A stretch of DNA of 64,000 bases. Source: Pelomonas sp. Root405 (GTDB lineage: Bacteria; Pseudomonadota; Gammaproteobacteria; Burkholderiales; Burkholderiaceae_C). The notes under the pieces are model-generated. The model worked only from the letters and a program-made list of their open reading frames with translations, had not been told where the DNA came from and made no database searches. The DNA is taken from contig NZ_LMDU01000011.1 of assembly GCF_001425165.1 (NCBI RefSeq), forward strand, positions 58-64,057. Direction: 5' to 3'. The translations under genes and the position numbers were made by a program. This document shows, piece by piece, positions 12,714 to 23,036 of the stretch (its first letter is position 1; each line of letters begins with the position of its first letter).

Positions 12714-13202
12714 ATGCTGTCCCGCCGACTGATCTCTGCCGCCCTGCTTGCCTGCGCCGCCGTGCTTTCGGGCTGCGCCCGCGAACAGGCGCCGGCCGTC
12801 AACTACGTGCTACTGGACGGTCAGAAGGCCAGCTCCCAGCAGTGGGCCGGCAAGGTCATGCTCGTCAACTTCTGGGCCACCAGCTGCGCGACCTGCGTGA
12901 AGGAAATGCCGCAGATCGTCGCCACGCACGAGAAGTTCAAGGCTCGTGGGCTAGACACGCTGGCCGTGGCAATGAGCTATGACCCGCCGGCCTTCGTGTC
13001 GAAGTTCGCCGAGACCCGCAAGCTGCCCTTCGGTGTGGCCATCGACAACACCGGCAGCGTGGCCAACGCCTTCGGCCCGGTGCAGATGACCCCGACCACC
13101 TTCCTCATCAACAAGCGCGGCGAGATCGTCAAGCGCTATGTGGGCGAACCCGACTTCGCGGCGCTGCACGGCCTGATCGAGAAGCTGCTGGCCGAGGCCT
13201 GA
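12714..13202 (+). CDS. TlpA-family thiol-disulfide oxidoreductase, lipoprotein
   Basis: This 162-residue protein starts with a lipoprotein signal ending LSGC (Cys21). A thioredoxin fold follows with NFWATSCATCVKEMP, giving the redox pair Cys58/Cys61 (CATC). A cis-proline segment MTPTTFLI is present near residue 125. Such membrane-anchored periplasmic proteins reduce or oxidise thiols of exported partners, often for cytochrome maturation. It follows the pseudokinase gene by 40 bases on the same strand. Confidence 0.85.
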   Translation: MLSRRLISAALLACAAVLSGCAREQAPAVNYVLLDGQKASSQQWAGKVMLVNFWATSCATCVKEMPQIVATHEKFKARGLDTLAVAMSYDPPAFVSKFAETRKLPFGVAIDNTGSVANAFGPVQMTPTTFLINKRGEIVKRYVGEPDFAALHGLIEKLLAEA

Positions 13203-13280
13203 ACACGACCATTCGTCGCGTTATGGGAGCCGCACAAGCTCTCATGGACGCCGCAGTCCCGGTGCGCTGACACTGGCGTG

Positions 13281-14255
13281 ATGCGAAAGACCCTCTGTGC
13301 CCTGGCCACCGCCTTGCTGCTGGCCGCCTGCGCCCATCAGCCCATACCGCCGCGTATCGAGCCCACGCTGGCGCAACTCGACGCGGCACAGCGCGTCGGC
13401 CTGGATGCCGCCCAGCTCGGCAGCCTGCTGAACAAGCCGCTCTACCAGATGCAGCCCGCCGAGCTGGGACGCTTCCTGGCCTGGCAGCAGCTGGACCAGC
13501 CGAACCTGCGCCAGCGCATCGCCGCGCTGGCGCGCAAGAACATCGGCCAACCCTACGAGCTGTTCCTGCTCGGCGAGTTTCCCTACGAGACCTACGACAC
13601 GCAGCCGCTGTTCAGCCTGGCCAAGAGCGATTGCGTGGTGTTCGCCGAGCACACCTACGCGATGGCGCTGAGCGCATCGTGGGAGGAGTTCTTCTGGATG
13701 CTGCAGCGCATCCGCTACCGCGATGGTGTCATCGGCACGGCCACGCGCAACCACTACACCGAGGCAGACTGGAACGTCGCCAATGGCTGGCTGGTGCAGG
13801 ACGTCACCGCCACGCTCGGCGTGCCGACGCGGCCCTACCACCAGCGCATCGACCGCCAGGCCTTCCTGCTCAAGCAATTCAAGATCCAGCGCGACATCCC
13901 GGTGCAGCCCTTCGACGACGTCTACGTCGCCAAGCAAGACGTGGCCGCCATCGAGGCGCAGTTGCAGGACGGCGATTTCGTGAACGTGATCTCGGGTCGC
14001 AACGGCAACTACTACGCCTCGCATGTCGGGCTGATCGTCACCGGCGCGGACGGCTCCCGCCGCTTGCTGCATTCGGCCGAGCCCCAGGTGCGCGAAGAAA
14101 CGCTGCAGGCCTTCATCGCCCGCCTGGCCGAGCGCGATGCGCGCCAGGCCGGGCAGAACAAGGCGGAGCTGGCCGGCTTCAAATTCCTGCGGTTGAACGA
14201 GTCGCCACAGGTGCCGCCGATGGCGCCCCAGCCGAGGCCGACACGGCCGTTCTGA
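13281..14255 (+). CDS. DUF1460 amidase-like lipoprotein
   Basis: The 324-residue product begins with a lipoprotein signal (LLAACAHQP). It matches the DUF1460 family, which has an NlpC/P60-like cysteine peptidase fold and resembles N-acetylmuramoyl-L-alanine amidases. Diagnostic blocks are LAKSDCVVFAEHTYAMAL with the probable nucleophile Cys, IRYRDGVIG, RNHYTEADW, and a later YYASHVGLIV with the likely His. It probably acts on peptidoglycan or muropeptides in the periplasm. A GTG one codon upstream is an alternative start. It converges with lipA, the stop codons being adjacent. Confidence 0.75.
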   Translation: MRKTLCALATALLLAACAHQPIPPRIEPTLAQLDAAQRVGLDAAQLGSLLNKPLYQMQPAELGRFLAWQQLDQPNLRQRIAALARKNIGQPYELFLLGEFPYETYDTQPLFSLAKSDCVVFAEHTYAMALSASWEEFFWMLQRIRYRDGVIGTATRNHYTEADWNVANGWLVQDVTATLGVPTRPYHQRIDRQAFLLKQFKIQRDIPVQPFDDVYVAKQDVAAIEAQLQDGDFVNVISGRNGNYYASHVGLIVTGADGSRRLLHSAEPQVREETLQAFIARLAERDARQAGQNKAELAGFKFLRLNESPQVPPMAPQPRPTRPF

Positions 14256-15224
14256 TCAGGCCGCCGTCGGGTTCAGCGCGGCATGCGCCTGCTCGTCCGC
14301 GTGGTAGCTCGAACGCACCATCGCACCCACGGCCGCGTGCGTGAAGCCCAGCTCGTAGGCTTCCTTCTCGAACTGCTTGAACATGTCCGGCGTCACGTAG
14401 CGGCGCACCGGCAGATGGTGTCCCGAGGGCGCCAGGTACTGGCCGATGGTGATCATGTCGATGTGGTGCGCGCGCATGTCGCGCATGACTTGGCGGATCT
14501 CGTCGTCGGTCTCGCCCAGACCGACCATGATGCCGCTCTTGGTCGGCACGCCGGGCACTTCTTCCTTGAAGCGCTTCAGCAGGTCCAGGCTGAACTGGTA
14601 GTCCGAACCCGGACGCGCTTCCTTGTACAGGCGCGGCGCGGTTTCCAGGTTGTGGTTCATCACGTCCGGCGGCGCGGCCTTCAGGATATTCAGCGCGCGG
14701 TCGGCGCGGCCGCGGAAGTCGGGCACCAGCACCTCGATCTGCGTTGACGGCGACAGCTCGCGCGTCTTGGTGATGCACTCGGCGAAATGACCGGCGCCGC
14801 CGTCCTTCAGGTCGTCACGGTCGACGCTGGTGATGACGACGTACTTGAGCTTGAGCGCCGCAATCGTCTTGGCCAGGTTCAGCGGTTCGTCCGCGTCCAG
14901 CGGGTCCGGCCTGCCGTGGCCGACATCGCAAAACGGGCAGCGGCGCGTGCACTTGTCGCCCATGATCATGAACGTCGCCGTGCCCTTGCCGAAGCACTCG
15001 CCGATGTTGGGGCACGAAGCTTCTTCGCAGACGGTATGCAGCTTGTGCTCGCGCAGGATCTGCTTGATCTCGTAGAAGCGCGTGGTCGGCGAACCGGCCT
15101 TGACCCGGATCCAGTCGGGCTTCTTCAGCACCTCGGCCGGCACGATCTTGATCGGGATGCGGGAGGTCTTGGCCTCGGCCTTTTGCTTGATCGTCGGGTC
15201 GTAGGTGGTGTCGGACATGGTCAT
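14256..15224 (-). CDS. lipA: Lipoyl synthase
   Basis: LipA is a radical-SAM enzyme that inserts two sulfurs into the octanoyl group on lipoyl domains. The 322-residue product has the auxiliary cluster motif [12 protein letters not shown] and the radical-SAM motif [10 protein letters not shown], plus the C-terminal substrate region. Length is typical. The start overlaps the lipB stop by four bases, so the two are translationally coupled. They work in sequence: LipB attaches octanoate and LipA sulfurates it. Confidence 0.96.
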   Translation of the reverse strand: MTMSDTTYDPTIKQKAEAKTSRIPIKIVPAEVLKKPDWIRVKAGSPTTRFYEIKQILREHKLHTVCEEASCPNIGECFGKGTATFMIMGDKCTRRCPFCDVGHGRPDPLDADEPLNLAKTIAALKLKYVVITSVDRDDLKDGGAGHFAECITKTRELSPSTQIEVLVPDFRGRADRALNILKAAPPDVMNHNLETAPRLYKEARPGSDYQFSLDLLKRFKEEVPGVPTKSGIMVGLGETDDEIRQVMRDMRAHHIDMITIGQYLAPSGHHLPVRRYVTPDMFKQFEKEAYELGFTHAAVGAMVRSSYHADEQAHAALNPTAA

Positions 15225-15889
15225 GGCGAGAGCTGTGCCGAGAGCCGCTCGGCGAGCCGCCCGGCCGCGGTCGGCCAGTCGGTGAAAACCCCGAGTTTAT
15301 CGAGGGATGTGGTTGCCAGCCCTTCGTAGCCGCAGGGGTTGATGCGCTGAAAGGGCTCCAGGTCCATCGCGACATTGAGCGCAAGGCCGTGATAAGTGCA
15401 GTGGCGGCTGACCTTGATGCCCAGGGCGGCGACCTTGGCCAGATCCTTGAAAGCGTTCGCCGGGTCGACTGGGCCGGCCAGCGCCGCGTGGCTGCCGGGG
15501 TCCGCCGGGCGCACATAGATGCCCGGCGCGCCGGCCACGCGCAGGCCGGTCACGCCATAGCTGTCGAGCGTCTGGATGATGGCCGTCTCCAGGCGGAAGA
15601 CGTATTCCTTGACGAAGACGCCCAGCCGGCGCAGGTCAACCAGCGGATAGGCGGTGATCTGCCCCGGACCGTGATACGTCACCTGGCCGCCGCGTTCCGT
15701 CGGCACGACCGGAATGTCGCCCGGCAACAGCAGATGCTCCGGCTTGCCGGCAATGCCTTGGGTGAAGGTGGGCGGGTGCTCGCAGAGCCACAGCTCGTCC
15801 GGCGTCGCCGCGTCGCGCGTCGCCGTGAAGGCGCGCATGGCCTCCAGCGTGGTCAGGTAATCGACCCGCCCCAGGGTCTTGACGATCAT
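15221..15889 (-). CDS. lipB: Octanoyl-ACP:protein N-octanoyltransferase
   Basis: LipB transfers octanoate from acyl carrier protein to the lipoyl-domain lysine. The 222-residue product contains the family blocks [13 protein letters not shown], the GAPGIYV segment, and the catalytic-Cys region NPCGYEGL. I used the ATG giving [11 protein letters not shown], which matches the family length; an upstream extension would run into the divergent Sel1 gene. It precedes lipA with a 4-base overlap. Confidence 0.94.
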   Translation of the reverse strand: MIVKTLGRVDYLTTLEAMRAFTATRDAATPDELWLCEHPPTFTQGIAGKPEHLLLPGDIPVVPTERGGQVTYHGPGQITAYPLVDLRRLGVFVKEYVFRLETAIIQTLDSYGVTGLRVAGAPGIYVRPADPGSHAALAGPVDPANAFKDLAKVAALGIKVSRHCTYHGLALNVAMDLEPFQRINPCGYEGLATTSLDKLGVFTDWPTAAGRLAERLSAQLSP

Positions 15890-15945
15890 GCGGGCATCAT
15901 AGGCAGCCGCTGTAAGCCTTGGCTCTGCTGAGCCGACTCGACCCA

Positions 15946-16575
15946 ATGAAGACGCCACTGATTGCCGCCCTGCTGCTCGCTACCTCGATGGCACAAGCTG
16001 CCAACCTGTCCGACGCGCTGACCGCCTATGACGGCGGCGACCTGAAGGGCGCTGCCCGAGGCTTTGCTGAATCCGCCAAGCGCGGCGAAGCGCTGGGCCA
16101 GTTCAACCTCGCGATGATGAATCTGCGCAAGGAACTGCCCGGGGCCAGCGACGCCAAGGCCTGGCAGCTGCTGCAGCGGGCCGCGGCGCAAAACCTGGCG
16201 GTGGCCGAGAACGCGCTAGGCGAAATGATCGAGCAGGGTCGCCGCGGCAAGCCCGACCCGGCGGCCGCCTGCGGCTGGTTCGAGCGTGCCGGCGAGCATG
16301 GCAACGGCGACGGCGCGCTGGCAGTCGCCACCTGCTACTACCTTGGCAGAGGCCGGACGCAGGACATGCGTCAAGCCCATCGCTGGTATCTGGAGGCTGC
16401 CAAAGCGGGCGATGTCGGCGCGCAATACCTGGTGGCATCCATGTTCGAAAGCGGCCTGGGCGTCGAGGCCGACGAGCGCCTTGCGCGCTACTGGTACGAC
16501 GTGGCGGCGAGGAATGGCGACGTCGCGGCCAAGGCCAAGCTCAAGGCGATGCAGGATGCCGACGCGTCGACTTGA
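15946..16575 (+). CDS. Exported Sel1-repeat protein
   Basis: The 209-residue protein has a cleavable signal peptide ([18 protein letters not shown]) followed by Sel1-like repeats, a TPR-related helical repeat that mediates protein contacts. Repeat signatures include [36 protein letters not shown] and [15 protein letters not shown]. It is presumably periplasmic. It lies on the opposite strand between ybeD and lipB, which are neighbours in many proteobacteria. Its start is 56 bases from the divergent lipB start. Specific role unknown. Confidence 0.8.
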   Translation: MKTPLIAALLLATSMAQAANLSDALTAYDGGDLKGAARGFAESAKRGEALGQFNLAMMNLRKELPGASDAKAWQLLQRAAAQNLAVAENALGEMIEQGRRGKPDPAAACGWFERAGEHGNGDGALAVATCYYLGRGRTQDMRQAHRWYLEAAKAGDVGAQYLVASMFESGLGVEADERLARYWYDVAARNGDVAAKAKLKAMQDADAST

Positions 16576-16842
16576 TCAGAGCACGACCTTGACCATCGGG
16601 TGCGTGGTCAGCGTGCGGTAGAGCTCGTCGAGCTGCTCGCGGCTCGTCGCCGTGATGGTGATGGTCAGGCCGAGATAGTTGCCGCCCTTGCTGGGGCGCT
16701 GCTCGATGGTCGATGCGTCGAAGCCGGGATCGAACTGCCGCGCGACATGGGCGATGGCCTCGACGAAACCGTCGACCTGCGCCCCCATGACCTTGATGGG
16801 GAACTGCGACGGGTACTCGATCAGCGATTTTTCTTCAGCCAT
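16576..16842 (-). CDS. ybeD: DUF493 family protein YbeD
   Basis: This 88-residue protein belongs to the small ferredoxin-like DUF493 (YbeD) family, seen in YPSQFPIKVMG and TITITATSREQLDELYRTLTTHP. Its molecular role is not established; it is conserved between dacA and lipB in many Gram-negative bacteria. Here dacA lies nine bases upstream on the same strand, while lipB is separated by an inserted gene. Its stop adjoins the convergent Sel1 gene. Confidence 0.9.
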   Translation of the reverse strand: MAEEKSLIEYPSQFPIKVMGAQVDGFVEAIAHVARQFDPGFDASTIEQRPSKGGNYLGLTITITATSREQLDELYRTLTTHPMVKVVL

Positions 16843-16851
16843 GCCGGGGCC

Positions 16852-17997
16852 TCACTTGATCCACAGGCGCAGGGAGTCGAAAGCGCGGCCGAACAAGCCG
16901 GCCTGCGGCACGGCCTCCTGCACGATCAGCGGCACCTCGGCGACCGGCGCGCCGGCCGTCGTCGTGACGCGCAGCGTGCCGACACGCTGGCCCTTGTTCA
17001 GCGGCGCGACCAGCGGGTCGGTGCGCTCGACCTGAGTCTGCAGCTTGGCCCCGTCGCCGCGCGGCACGGCCACGTAGATCGCATCGGCGGCGCCGAGCTT
17101 GGCCTCCTTGGCCTCGCCCTTCCAGACCGGCACTGTGGCGATGGCCTTGCCGGCATCGAAGACCTTGACTGCGTCAAAGGCCGTGTAGCCCCAGTTCAGC
17201 AGCTTCTGGCTTTCGCTGGCGCGGGCTTCCTTGGAGGACGTGCCCATGACGACGGACAGCAGGCGGCGCTTGCCGTTGGGGAAGTCGCGGTTGGCGCTGG
17301 ACACCAGGCAGTAGCCGGCGGCTTCGGTGTAGCCGGTCTTCATGCCGTCCACCGTCGGGTCGCGGCGCAGCAACAGGTTGCGGTTGTCCTGGCGGATCTT
17401 GTTGAAGGTGTAGTCGCGCTGCGAGTAGTAGGCGTAGTACTCGGGGTAGTCCTTGATGATGTGGGCGGCAACGGAGGCAATGTCGCGCGCGCTGGCCCTG
17501 TGGCCGGGCTCGGACATGCCGGTCACATTCCTGAACTCGGTGTTTTTCAGGCCCCAGGCCTGGACCTGGCGATTCATCAGCTGGACAAAGCCCTCGACCG
17601 TGCCGCCCACGCCCTCGGCCAGCGCCACGGCGGCGTCGTTGCCGCTTTGGATGATGAGGCCCCGCAGCAGCTCGTCGACCTTGGGCGTCATCGTCGTGTC
17701 GATGAACATCAGCGACGGGTCGCCTTTGCGCTCATCCCACGCGCGCTTGGACACGGGCAGGGTCTGCTCCAGGGTCAGCTTCTTGTCGCGCAAGGCGCCG
17801 AAGACGACATAGGCCGTCATCAGTTTGGTCAAAGACGCCGGATCCTGCGGCGCGTCAGCATCGCGCTCGGCCAGGGTCTTGTTCGTCGTGAGGTCGATCA
17901 GCACATAGTTGCGCGCGGCGACCTCGGGTGGCTGAGGGGCCTGCGCATGCGCGGCGAGAGACAGGGCGGTCAGGAAGGAAGCTAGCAGTCGTTTCAT
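16852..17997 (-). CDS. dacA: D-alanyl-D-alanine carboxypeptidase (penicillin-binding protein 5/6 type)
   Basis: This periplasmic enzyme trims the terminal D-Ala from peptidoglycan pentapeptides. The 381-residue product has a signal peptide ending AAHAQA and the three penicillin-binding motifs: SLTK (in DPASLTKLM), SGN (in QSGNDAAVALAEG) and KTG (in DGMKTGYTEAAGYC). A C-terminal beta domain and an amphipathic end (AFDSLRLWIK) suit membrane attachment. The ATG at 17997 starts a clean signal peptide; a longer upstream frame overlaps the neighbouring hydrolase gene and is not credible. Confidence 0.94.
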   Translation of the reverse strand: MKRLLASFLTALSLAAHAQAPQPPEVAARNYVLIDLTTNKTLAERDADAPQDPASLTKLMTAYVVFGALRDKKLTLEQTLPVSKRAWDERKGDPSLMFIDTTMTPKVDELLRGLIIQSGNDAAVALAEGVGGTVEGFVQLMNRQVQAWGLKNTEFRNVTGMSEPGHRASARDIASVAAHIIKDYPEYYAYYSQRDYTFNKIRQDNRNLLLRRDPTVDGMKTGYTEAAGYCLVSSANRDFPNGKRRLLSVVMGTSSKEARASESQKLLNWGYTAFDAVKVFDAGKAIATVPVWKGEAKEAKLGAADAIYVAVPRGDGAKLQTQVERTDPLVAPLNKGQRVGTLRVTTTAGAPVAEVPLIVQEAVPQAGLFGRAFDSLRLWIK

Positions 17998-18019
17998 CGG
18001 GATCGGTTCGGGCGCGGCA

Positions 18020-18643
18020 CTAGATCTTTGCCGGATCGAAAGCGCGCACCACAAGAGACTTGAGCAGCGGCAGCTGCCCATGGAAGAAATGGCCCACGCC
18101 GGGGACGACGGTGACCGGCAGGCTCTGCGGCCGCGCCCAGTCGAGCACGGCGGAGAGGGGCACGACGTCGTCGACCTCGCCGTGGATGACCACGGTGTCG
18201 GCCGGCACGGGGGCGGTGTCGAAGCGGCTGGTTGCCGGTCCGACGAGGACGAGACGCTGCGCTGGCTCGGCCAAGCGCTGAGCGGCGCGTGAGGCGACAT
18301 AGCCGCCGAAAGAGAAGCCCGACAGGATCAAGGCCTCGCCGGGTGCACGGAGGGCGTCGAGCACGGCCAGCGCGTCATCGACCTCGCCGCGGCCTTCGTC
18401 CCAGCCGCCTTCGGACTTGCCGATGCCGCGGAAATTGAAGCGCACGGCGCGCCAGCCCAGCTGGATGAAAGCGCGCGCCAGCGTCTGCACGACCTTGTTG
18501 TCCATCGTGCCGCCCTGGGTGGGGTTGGGGTGGCAGATCAGGGCGGTGCCCACCGGCGCGGCGCCGTCGGCGGGGAGGTCGATCGCCACCTCGATCTGCC
18601 CGGCCGGGCCGGGCATCAGGCGCTTTTCGGTCTGCGAGTTCAT
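18020..18643 (-). CDS. Alpha/beta hydrolase, YpfH/dienelactone-hydrolase-like
   Basis: The 207-residue cytoplasmic protein shows an alpha/beta hydrolase fold: oxyanion region ICHPNPTQGGTMDN, FNFRGIGKSEGGWD, nucleophile elbow LSGFSFGGYVASR (G-F-S-F-G), Asp in IHGEVDDVVPL and His in PGVGHFFHG. It matches the small hydrolases often annotated as alpha/beta hydrolases of COG2945. The substrate is unknown. Its start overlaps the stop of the upstream ferredoxin gene (ATGA). Confidence 0.85.
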   Translation of the reverse strand: MNSQTEKRLMPGPAGQIEVAIDLPADGAAPVGTALICHPNPTQGGTMDNKVVQTLARAFIQLGWRAVRFNFRGIGKSEGGWDEGRGEVDDALAVLDALRAPGEALILSGFSFGGYVASRAAQRLAEPAQRLVLVGPATSRFDTAPVPADTVVIHGEVDDVVPLSAVLDWARPQSLPVTVVPGVGHFFHGQLPLLKSLVVRAFDPAKI

Positions 18644-18966
18644 CGGCCGACTGAATCCGGCAGCACCAGGCGTTCGACGACCTTGCCGTCGCGCAGATGG
18701 CTTTCGACGATCTCGTCCAGGTCGCTCTTGTCGACCCAGGAATACCAGACAGCCTCGGGGTAGACAACGGCCACCGGCCCGCCCGCGCAGCGGTCCAGGC
18801 AACCGGCCTTGTTGACACGCACGCCGCCCTTACCGGCCAGGCCGAGTTGCTTGACGCGCGACTTGCAGTGGTCAAAGCCGGCCTGCGCGTCGTGGTCGGC
18901 GCAACTGGCCTCACCGTTGGCGCGCTGATTCAGGCAAACGAAGAGGTGGCGCTGGTAGTAACTCAT
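18640..18966 (-). CDS. Thioredoxin-like [2Fe-2S] ferredoxin
   Basis: The 108-residue product is a thioredoxin-fold 2Fe-2S ferredoxin: N-terminal FVCLNQRANGEASC, then KAGCLDRCAGGPVAVVYPEAVWY. Cys11, Cys22 and the pair in GCLDRC would bind the cluster. Such proteins are small electron carriers in the cytoplasm. It overlaps the hydrolase gene by four bases, so the two are expressed together. Confidence 0.88.
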   Translation of the reverse strand: MSYYQRHLFVCLNQRANGEASCADHDAQAGFDHCKSRVKQLGLAGKGGVRVNKAGCLDRCAGGPVAVVYPEAVWYSWVDKSDLDEIVESHLRDGKVVERLVLPDSVGR

Positions 18967-18980
18967 CGCGCTGGATTGTC

Positions 18981-20081
18981 TCACTGGGGTTTTTGCACCA
19001 GCCGCGCCGCCAGCCAGGCCAGGGCGATGAAGGGCCAGGTCCAGGCCACCCACCGCGTCAGGCCATAAAGGTTGACGAAGCGCCCATGCTCCCAAGCCTG
19101 CATGTTCAGTGCCAGATAAGGGTCGCTGGGCGCCACGCTGATGAGGCCGATCAATGCGCAGAGCACGAAAAGCCCCAAGGCCGCCGCCACGCGCGACGGC
19201 AGCAGACAAGCCAGCAGCGACAAGGCCAGCCCCAAGCCGACGCCGGGCCGCGTCGCCTCGCCGAGCCATGCCCACGCATGGTCGGGACCGAAGGCCATTG
19301 CCGTGGCGGTGGCGGTCCCAAGTAGGCCAAGCAGCACGGCGCCGCTGGCGAGCACCAAGCGGCGCAGCCCGGGGCGGGCCACGGTGATCATCAGCAACAC
19401 CGGTGCCACCAAGCCGAGCGCAATCGCCAGCGCCTCCAGGCCTGGCGGCAGCTCGTGCTCGACCGTGACGGCATCGCCCCAGTTCAGCGCCCAGGGCGTA
19501 CCGGCCAGCGCATCCAGCAAGGTCTCGCGCCACCAGGGCAGCCACTGGCCAAGGCCGAAGGGCAGCGGCGTGGGATACAGCAAGGCCACGGGCCACAGCG
19601 CCAACAGTGCAAGCGCCGGCGCGCTGCTGGCGCCAAACCAGTGGTCGCGCACATCCTCCCAGCGCTGCAGCCCCCCCAGCCCACTGAGCACCAGGCCGAG
19701 CAGCAAACCCAAGGTGCTGCCGGCGGCATTGAGCGCCCAGTCGGACAACGACGGCACCCGGCCCGGCACGAAGAACTGCAGCGTCTCCATGCCGAAGGAC
19801 AGCAGCGGCCCGGGCAGAAAGCCGACCAACAGACCGCCACTCAGGCCCCAGCCCGAGCGCATTGCCGCCGCAAAGCCCAGCAGCCCCAAGGGGATGTAGC
19901 CGAGCAGATTGGCCTCGACATCGAAGGCCCAGAAGCGTGGCGGCCAAGGCAGACCGAACAGCCAAGGCAGCCCCATGCCGGGCGGCCATCGCCAGGGCCA
20001 GAACGGGTAGAGACTGGCGTAGATGACGAGGCCGACATGGGCCAGCAGCAGCCAGGTGGCAGAGCTTTGGCGGCGACGCAC
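18981..20081 (-). CDS. VanZ-like multi-pass membrane protein
   Basis: The product of about 366 residues is a polytopic membrane protein. Its N-terminal half matches the VanZ-like domain (VIYASLYPFWPW, FDVEANLLGYIPLGLLGF, ETLQFFVPGRVPSLSDWALNAAGSTLG). The second half has at least four more hydrophobic helices and no recognisable motif. No ATG suits the N-terminus; GTG at 20081 gives VRRRQSSATWLLLAHV, just before the first helix, and is chosen. It lies 14 bases after hemJ on the same strand. Function unknown. Confidence 0.75.
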   Translation of the reverse strand: MRRRQSSATWLLLAHVGLVIYASLYPFWPWRWPPGMGLPWLFGLPWPPRFWAFDVEANLLGYIPLGLLGFAAAMRSGWGLSGGLLVGFLPGPLLSFGMETLQFFVPGRVPSLSDWALNAAGSTLGLLLGLVLSGLGGLQRWEDVRDHWFGASSAPALALLALWPVALLYPTPLPFGLGQWLPWWRETLLDALAGTPWALNWGDAVTVEHELPPGLEALAIALGLVAPVLLMITVARPGLRRLVLASGAVLLGLLGTATATAMAFGPDHAWAWLGEATRPGVGLGLALSLLACLLPSRVAAALGLFVLCALIGLISVAPSDPYLALNMQAWEHGRFVNLYGLTRWVAWTWPFIALAWLAARLVQKPQ

Positions 20082-20095
20082 GGCAGGAACTTGCT

Positions 20096-20524
20096 TCAGA
20101 ACGGCTTGACCGTTGCCAGCACGACGATGGCGGCAAACAGCAGCACGGCCGACTCGTTGTAGACACGGAACCAGCGGTGGCTGCGGCGGTTGGACAACTC
20201 CTCGAAGCTGCGCAGCAACCGGCGGTTCATGTGATGCAGGCCGACGGCACCGACCACGAGCAACAACTTGGCGTGCAACCAGTAGCTGCCCGTAAAGCGC
20301 CCGGCGCCGAAGCCGAGCCAGACCCACACACCGAGCAGCAGCGCCACGCCCATCAAGATGCTGCTGAAGCGATGCAGCTTGTGCGCCATCAGCAGCAGCC
20401 GCTCCCGTTCGGCATGGCTGTCGGCCTGCACCATGGCCAGGTTGACGAAGATGCGCGGCAGGTAGAACAGGCCGGCGAACCACGCTGCGACGAAGACGAT
20501 GTGAAAGGCTTTGACCCAGAGCAT
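20096..20524 (-). CDS. hemJ: Protoporphyrinogen IX oxidase HemJ
   Basis: HemJ is a membrane heme protein that oxidises protoporphyrinogen IX to protoporphyrin IX. The 142-residue product has four hydrophobic helices and the family blocks KAFHIVFVAAWFAGLFYLPRIFV, LHRFSSILMGVALLLG, and HAKLLLVVGAVGLHHM, with the conserved histidines. Length fits HemJ exactly. It lies near the divergent hemB, another heme-pathway gene, which supports the call. Confidence 0.9.
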   Translation of the reverse strand: MLWVKAFHIVFVAAWFAGLFYLPRIFVNLAMVQADSHAERERLLLMAHKLHRFSSILMGVALLLGVWVWLGFGAGRFTGSYWLHAKLLLVVGAVGLHHMNRRLLRSFEELSNRRSHRWFRVYNESAVLLFAAIVVLATVKPF

Positions 20525-20678
20525 GGCGGCATTATGGGCAGCGCCATCGCCAGCCCGACCGGCTTCAAGCCCGATTGCGAAGCGGGCGGGCTTGGGGGAG
20601 AGACGGGCACGGGCCGGAGGCACGCCGCATGGCAGTGCGGGTTGGGTCGCTCCGCGACACAACGGACCGGCGGCCGCC

Positions 20679-20707
20679 AAAAAAAAGCCCCGGTTCAAGA
20701 CCGGGGC
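20679..20707 (-). terminator. Intrinsic terminator upstream of hemJ
   Basis: On the minus strand GCCCCGGT, loop CTTGA, ACCGGGGC are followed by eight T. It lies 155 bases before the hemJ start, so it cannot terminate any annotated gene. It either ends a small RNA or attenuates a hemJ transcript. Confidence 0.85.
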
Positions 20708-20785
20708 GAGAAAGCCTTTTCGCTGTCATCACGTCAAGGCTCCTGCTCAGGGAGGAAAAGCAGGGAACGACCACCTTGCGGCTAT
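20679..20785 (-). ncRNA. Candidate small RNA with exposed CCTCCC loop and intrinsic terminator
   Basis: On the minus strand three hairpins follow each other. The first has stem CCTGCT/AGCAGG (20742-20747 with 20759-20764) and loop TTTCCTCCCTG, which exposes an anti-Shine-Dalgarno-like CCTCCC. The second has stem AGCCTT/AAGGCT (20713-20718 with 20736-20741). The third is a perfect 8-bp GC stem (20687-20694 with 20700-20707) followed by eight T residues, a textbook terminator. No gene ends upstream of it on this strand. The 5' end and promoter are not clear. It could instead be a terminated hemJ leader. Confidence 0.5.
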
Positions 20786-20836
20786 CATTCGCGGGCAAGT
20801 TTAGCGCGCTTGAGCGGTGACGTCACGAATAAATGA

Positions 20837-21925
<1,089 letters not shown>

Positions 21926-21929
21926 GCCC

Positions 21930-23036
21930 GTGCGGGTCTTCCACATCGAACTCGACAGCTTCACGGAGCTGGCGGCGCTGCCCGAGACCTTGCCCACGCG
22001 CGGCTTCCTGTGGCTGGGCTACGGGCGGCGCGAGTTCGAGGTGGGCGAAGCGGCCGCACAGCAGGCGCTGGCGCGCTGGGGCTGCGGCAATATCGTCGAC
22101 CTGCATGTGGCGGACCTGATCAACAACCAGTTGCCCTCGCACTTCGACTACACGTCCTGGTACGACATGCTGGTGTTCCGCCGCCTGGCCGCGGCGCCCG
22201 GCAGCCACGACCTCTTCGTCGACGACGAGCACGGCACGCTGGCCTCGGCCCAGCGCGCGCTGCGCGCCATCGACACCAGCCCCGTCGGCTTCGCCGTCTT
22301 CGACCGCGTGCTGATCACCGTGCACCCGACCGATTGCCAGGTGCGCGAGTTCTTTGCGCAGAAGCTCGACCGGCTGACCGAAGGCCGCGACAAACGCGAC
22401 CCACGCAGCGGCGCCCGCCTGCCCGCCAGCCCGGCCGACCTGATGCTGCGCATGGTCAACCACATGGTCGACAGCTACCTGGAGCTGCGCCGCCTGCTGA
22501 CGCGCCAGCTCGCCACCTTGCAGCGGGTGCTGCTGGATCAGAACAGCGAGTTCAACGATTGGCCGCTGCTGCTTGAAAGCCGCGACGCGCTGCACCGCCT
22601 GGAGGACACCTGCGAGGACCAGCGCGCCGCCATCCAGGAGTGGATAGACGCGCTGGACGAGTGGCCGGCCGACGGCGACCCACAGGTCACGCGCGAGCGC
22701 GAACTGCTGCGGGTGCGCTCGCGCGACGTCCTCGAACATGTCGAACGCGTGCTGACCCATGTGCGGCGGCTGGAGTCGTCCGCCGAATCGGCCGTGCAGA
22801 TGCACTTCAGCGCCCTCGGCCACCGCACCAACAGCATCATGCGCACGCTGACCGTGCTGACCGCCATCTTCCTGCCGCTGAACCTGATCACCGGCATCTT
22901 CGGCATGAACTTCGACGTCATGCCGCTGGTCAAGAACCCGGCGGGTTTCTGGGAAGCCATCGCGCTGATCCTGCTGCTGGCCTGCGGCCTCGGGCTGCTG
23001 TTCCGCCGCAAGCGCTACCTCGGCACGAAACGCTAG
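21930..23036 (+). CDS. corA: CorA-family magnesium/divalent cation transporter
   Basis: The 368-residue product has a large cytoplasmic N-terminal domain and two C-terminal membrane helices with the signature GMN in [13 protein letters not shown], as in CorA/ZntB channels. The second helix is followed by a basic tail ([10 protein letters not shown]). The start is GTG, four bases after the hemB stop, so it is likely co-transcribed with hemB. Its 3' end overlaps the convergent ybeY by four bases. Ion preference (Mg, Co or Zn) cannot be decided from sequence. Confidence 0.88.
   Translation: MRVFHIELDSFTELAALPETLPTRGFLWLGYGRREFEVGEAAAQQALARWGCGNIVDLHVADLINNQLPSHFDYTSWYDMLVFRRLAAAPGSHDLFVDDEHGTLASAQRALRAIDTSPVGFAVFDRVLITVHPTDCQVREFFAQKLDRLTEGRDKRDPRSGARLPASPADLMLRMVNHMVDSYLELRRLLTRQLATLQRVLLDQNSEFNDWPLLLESRDALHRLEDTCEDQRAAIQEWIDALDEWPADGDPQVTRERELLRVRSRDVLEHVERVLTHVRRLESSAESAVQMHFSALGHRTNSIMRTLTVLTAIFLPLNLITGIFGMNFDVMPLVKNPAGFWEAIALILLLACGLGLLFRRKRYLGTKR

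Noticed and set aside
20565..20798. 77-codon minus-strand frame overlapping the candidate small RNA
   Set aside because: It crosses a strong terminator hairpin and its residues show no coding pattern; an RNA fits better.
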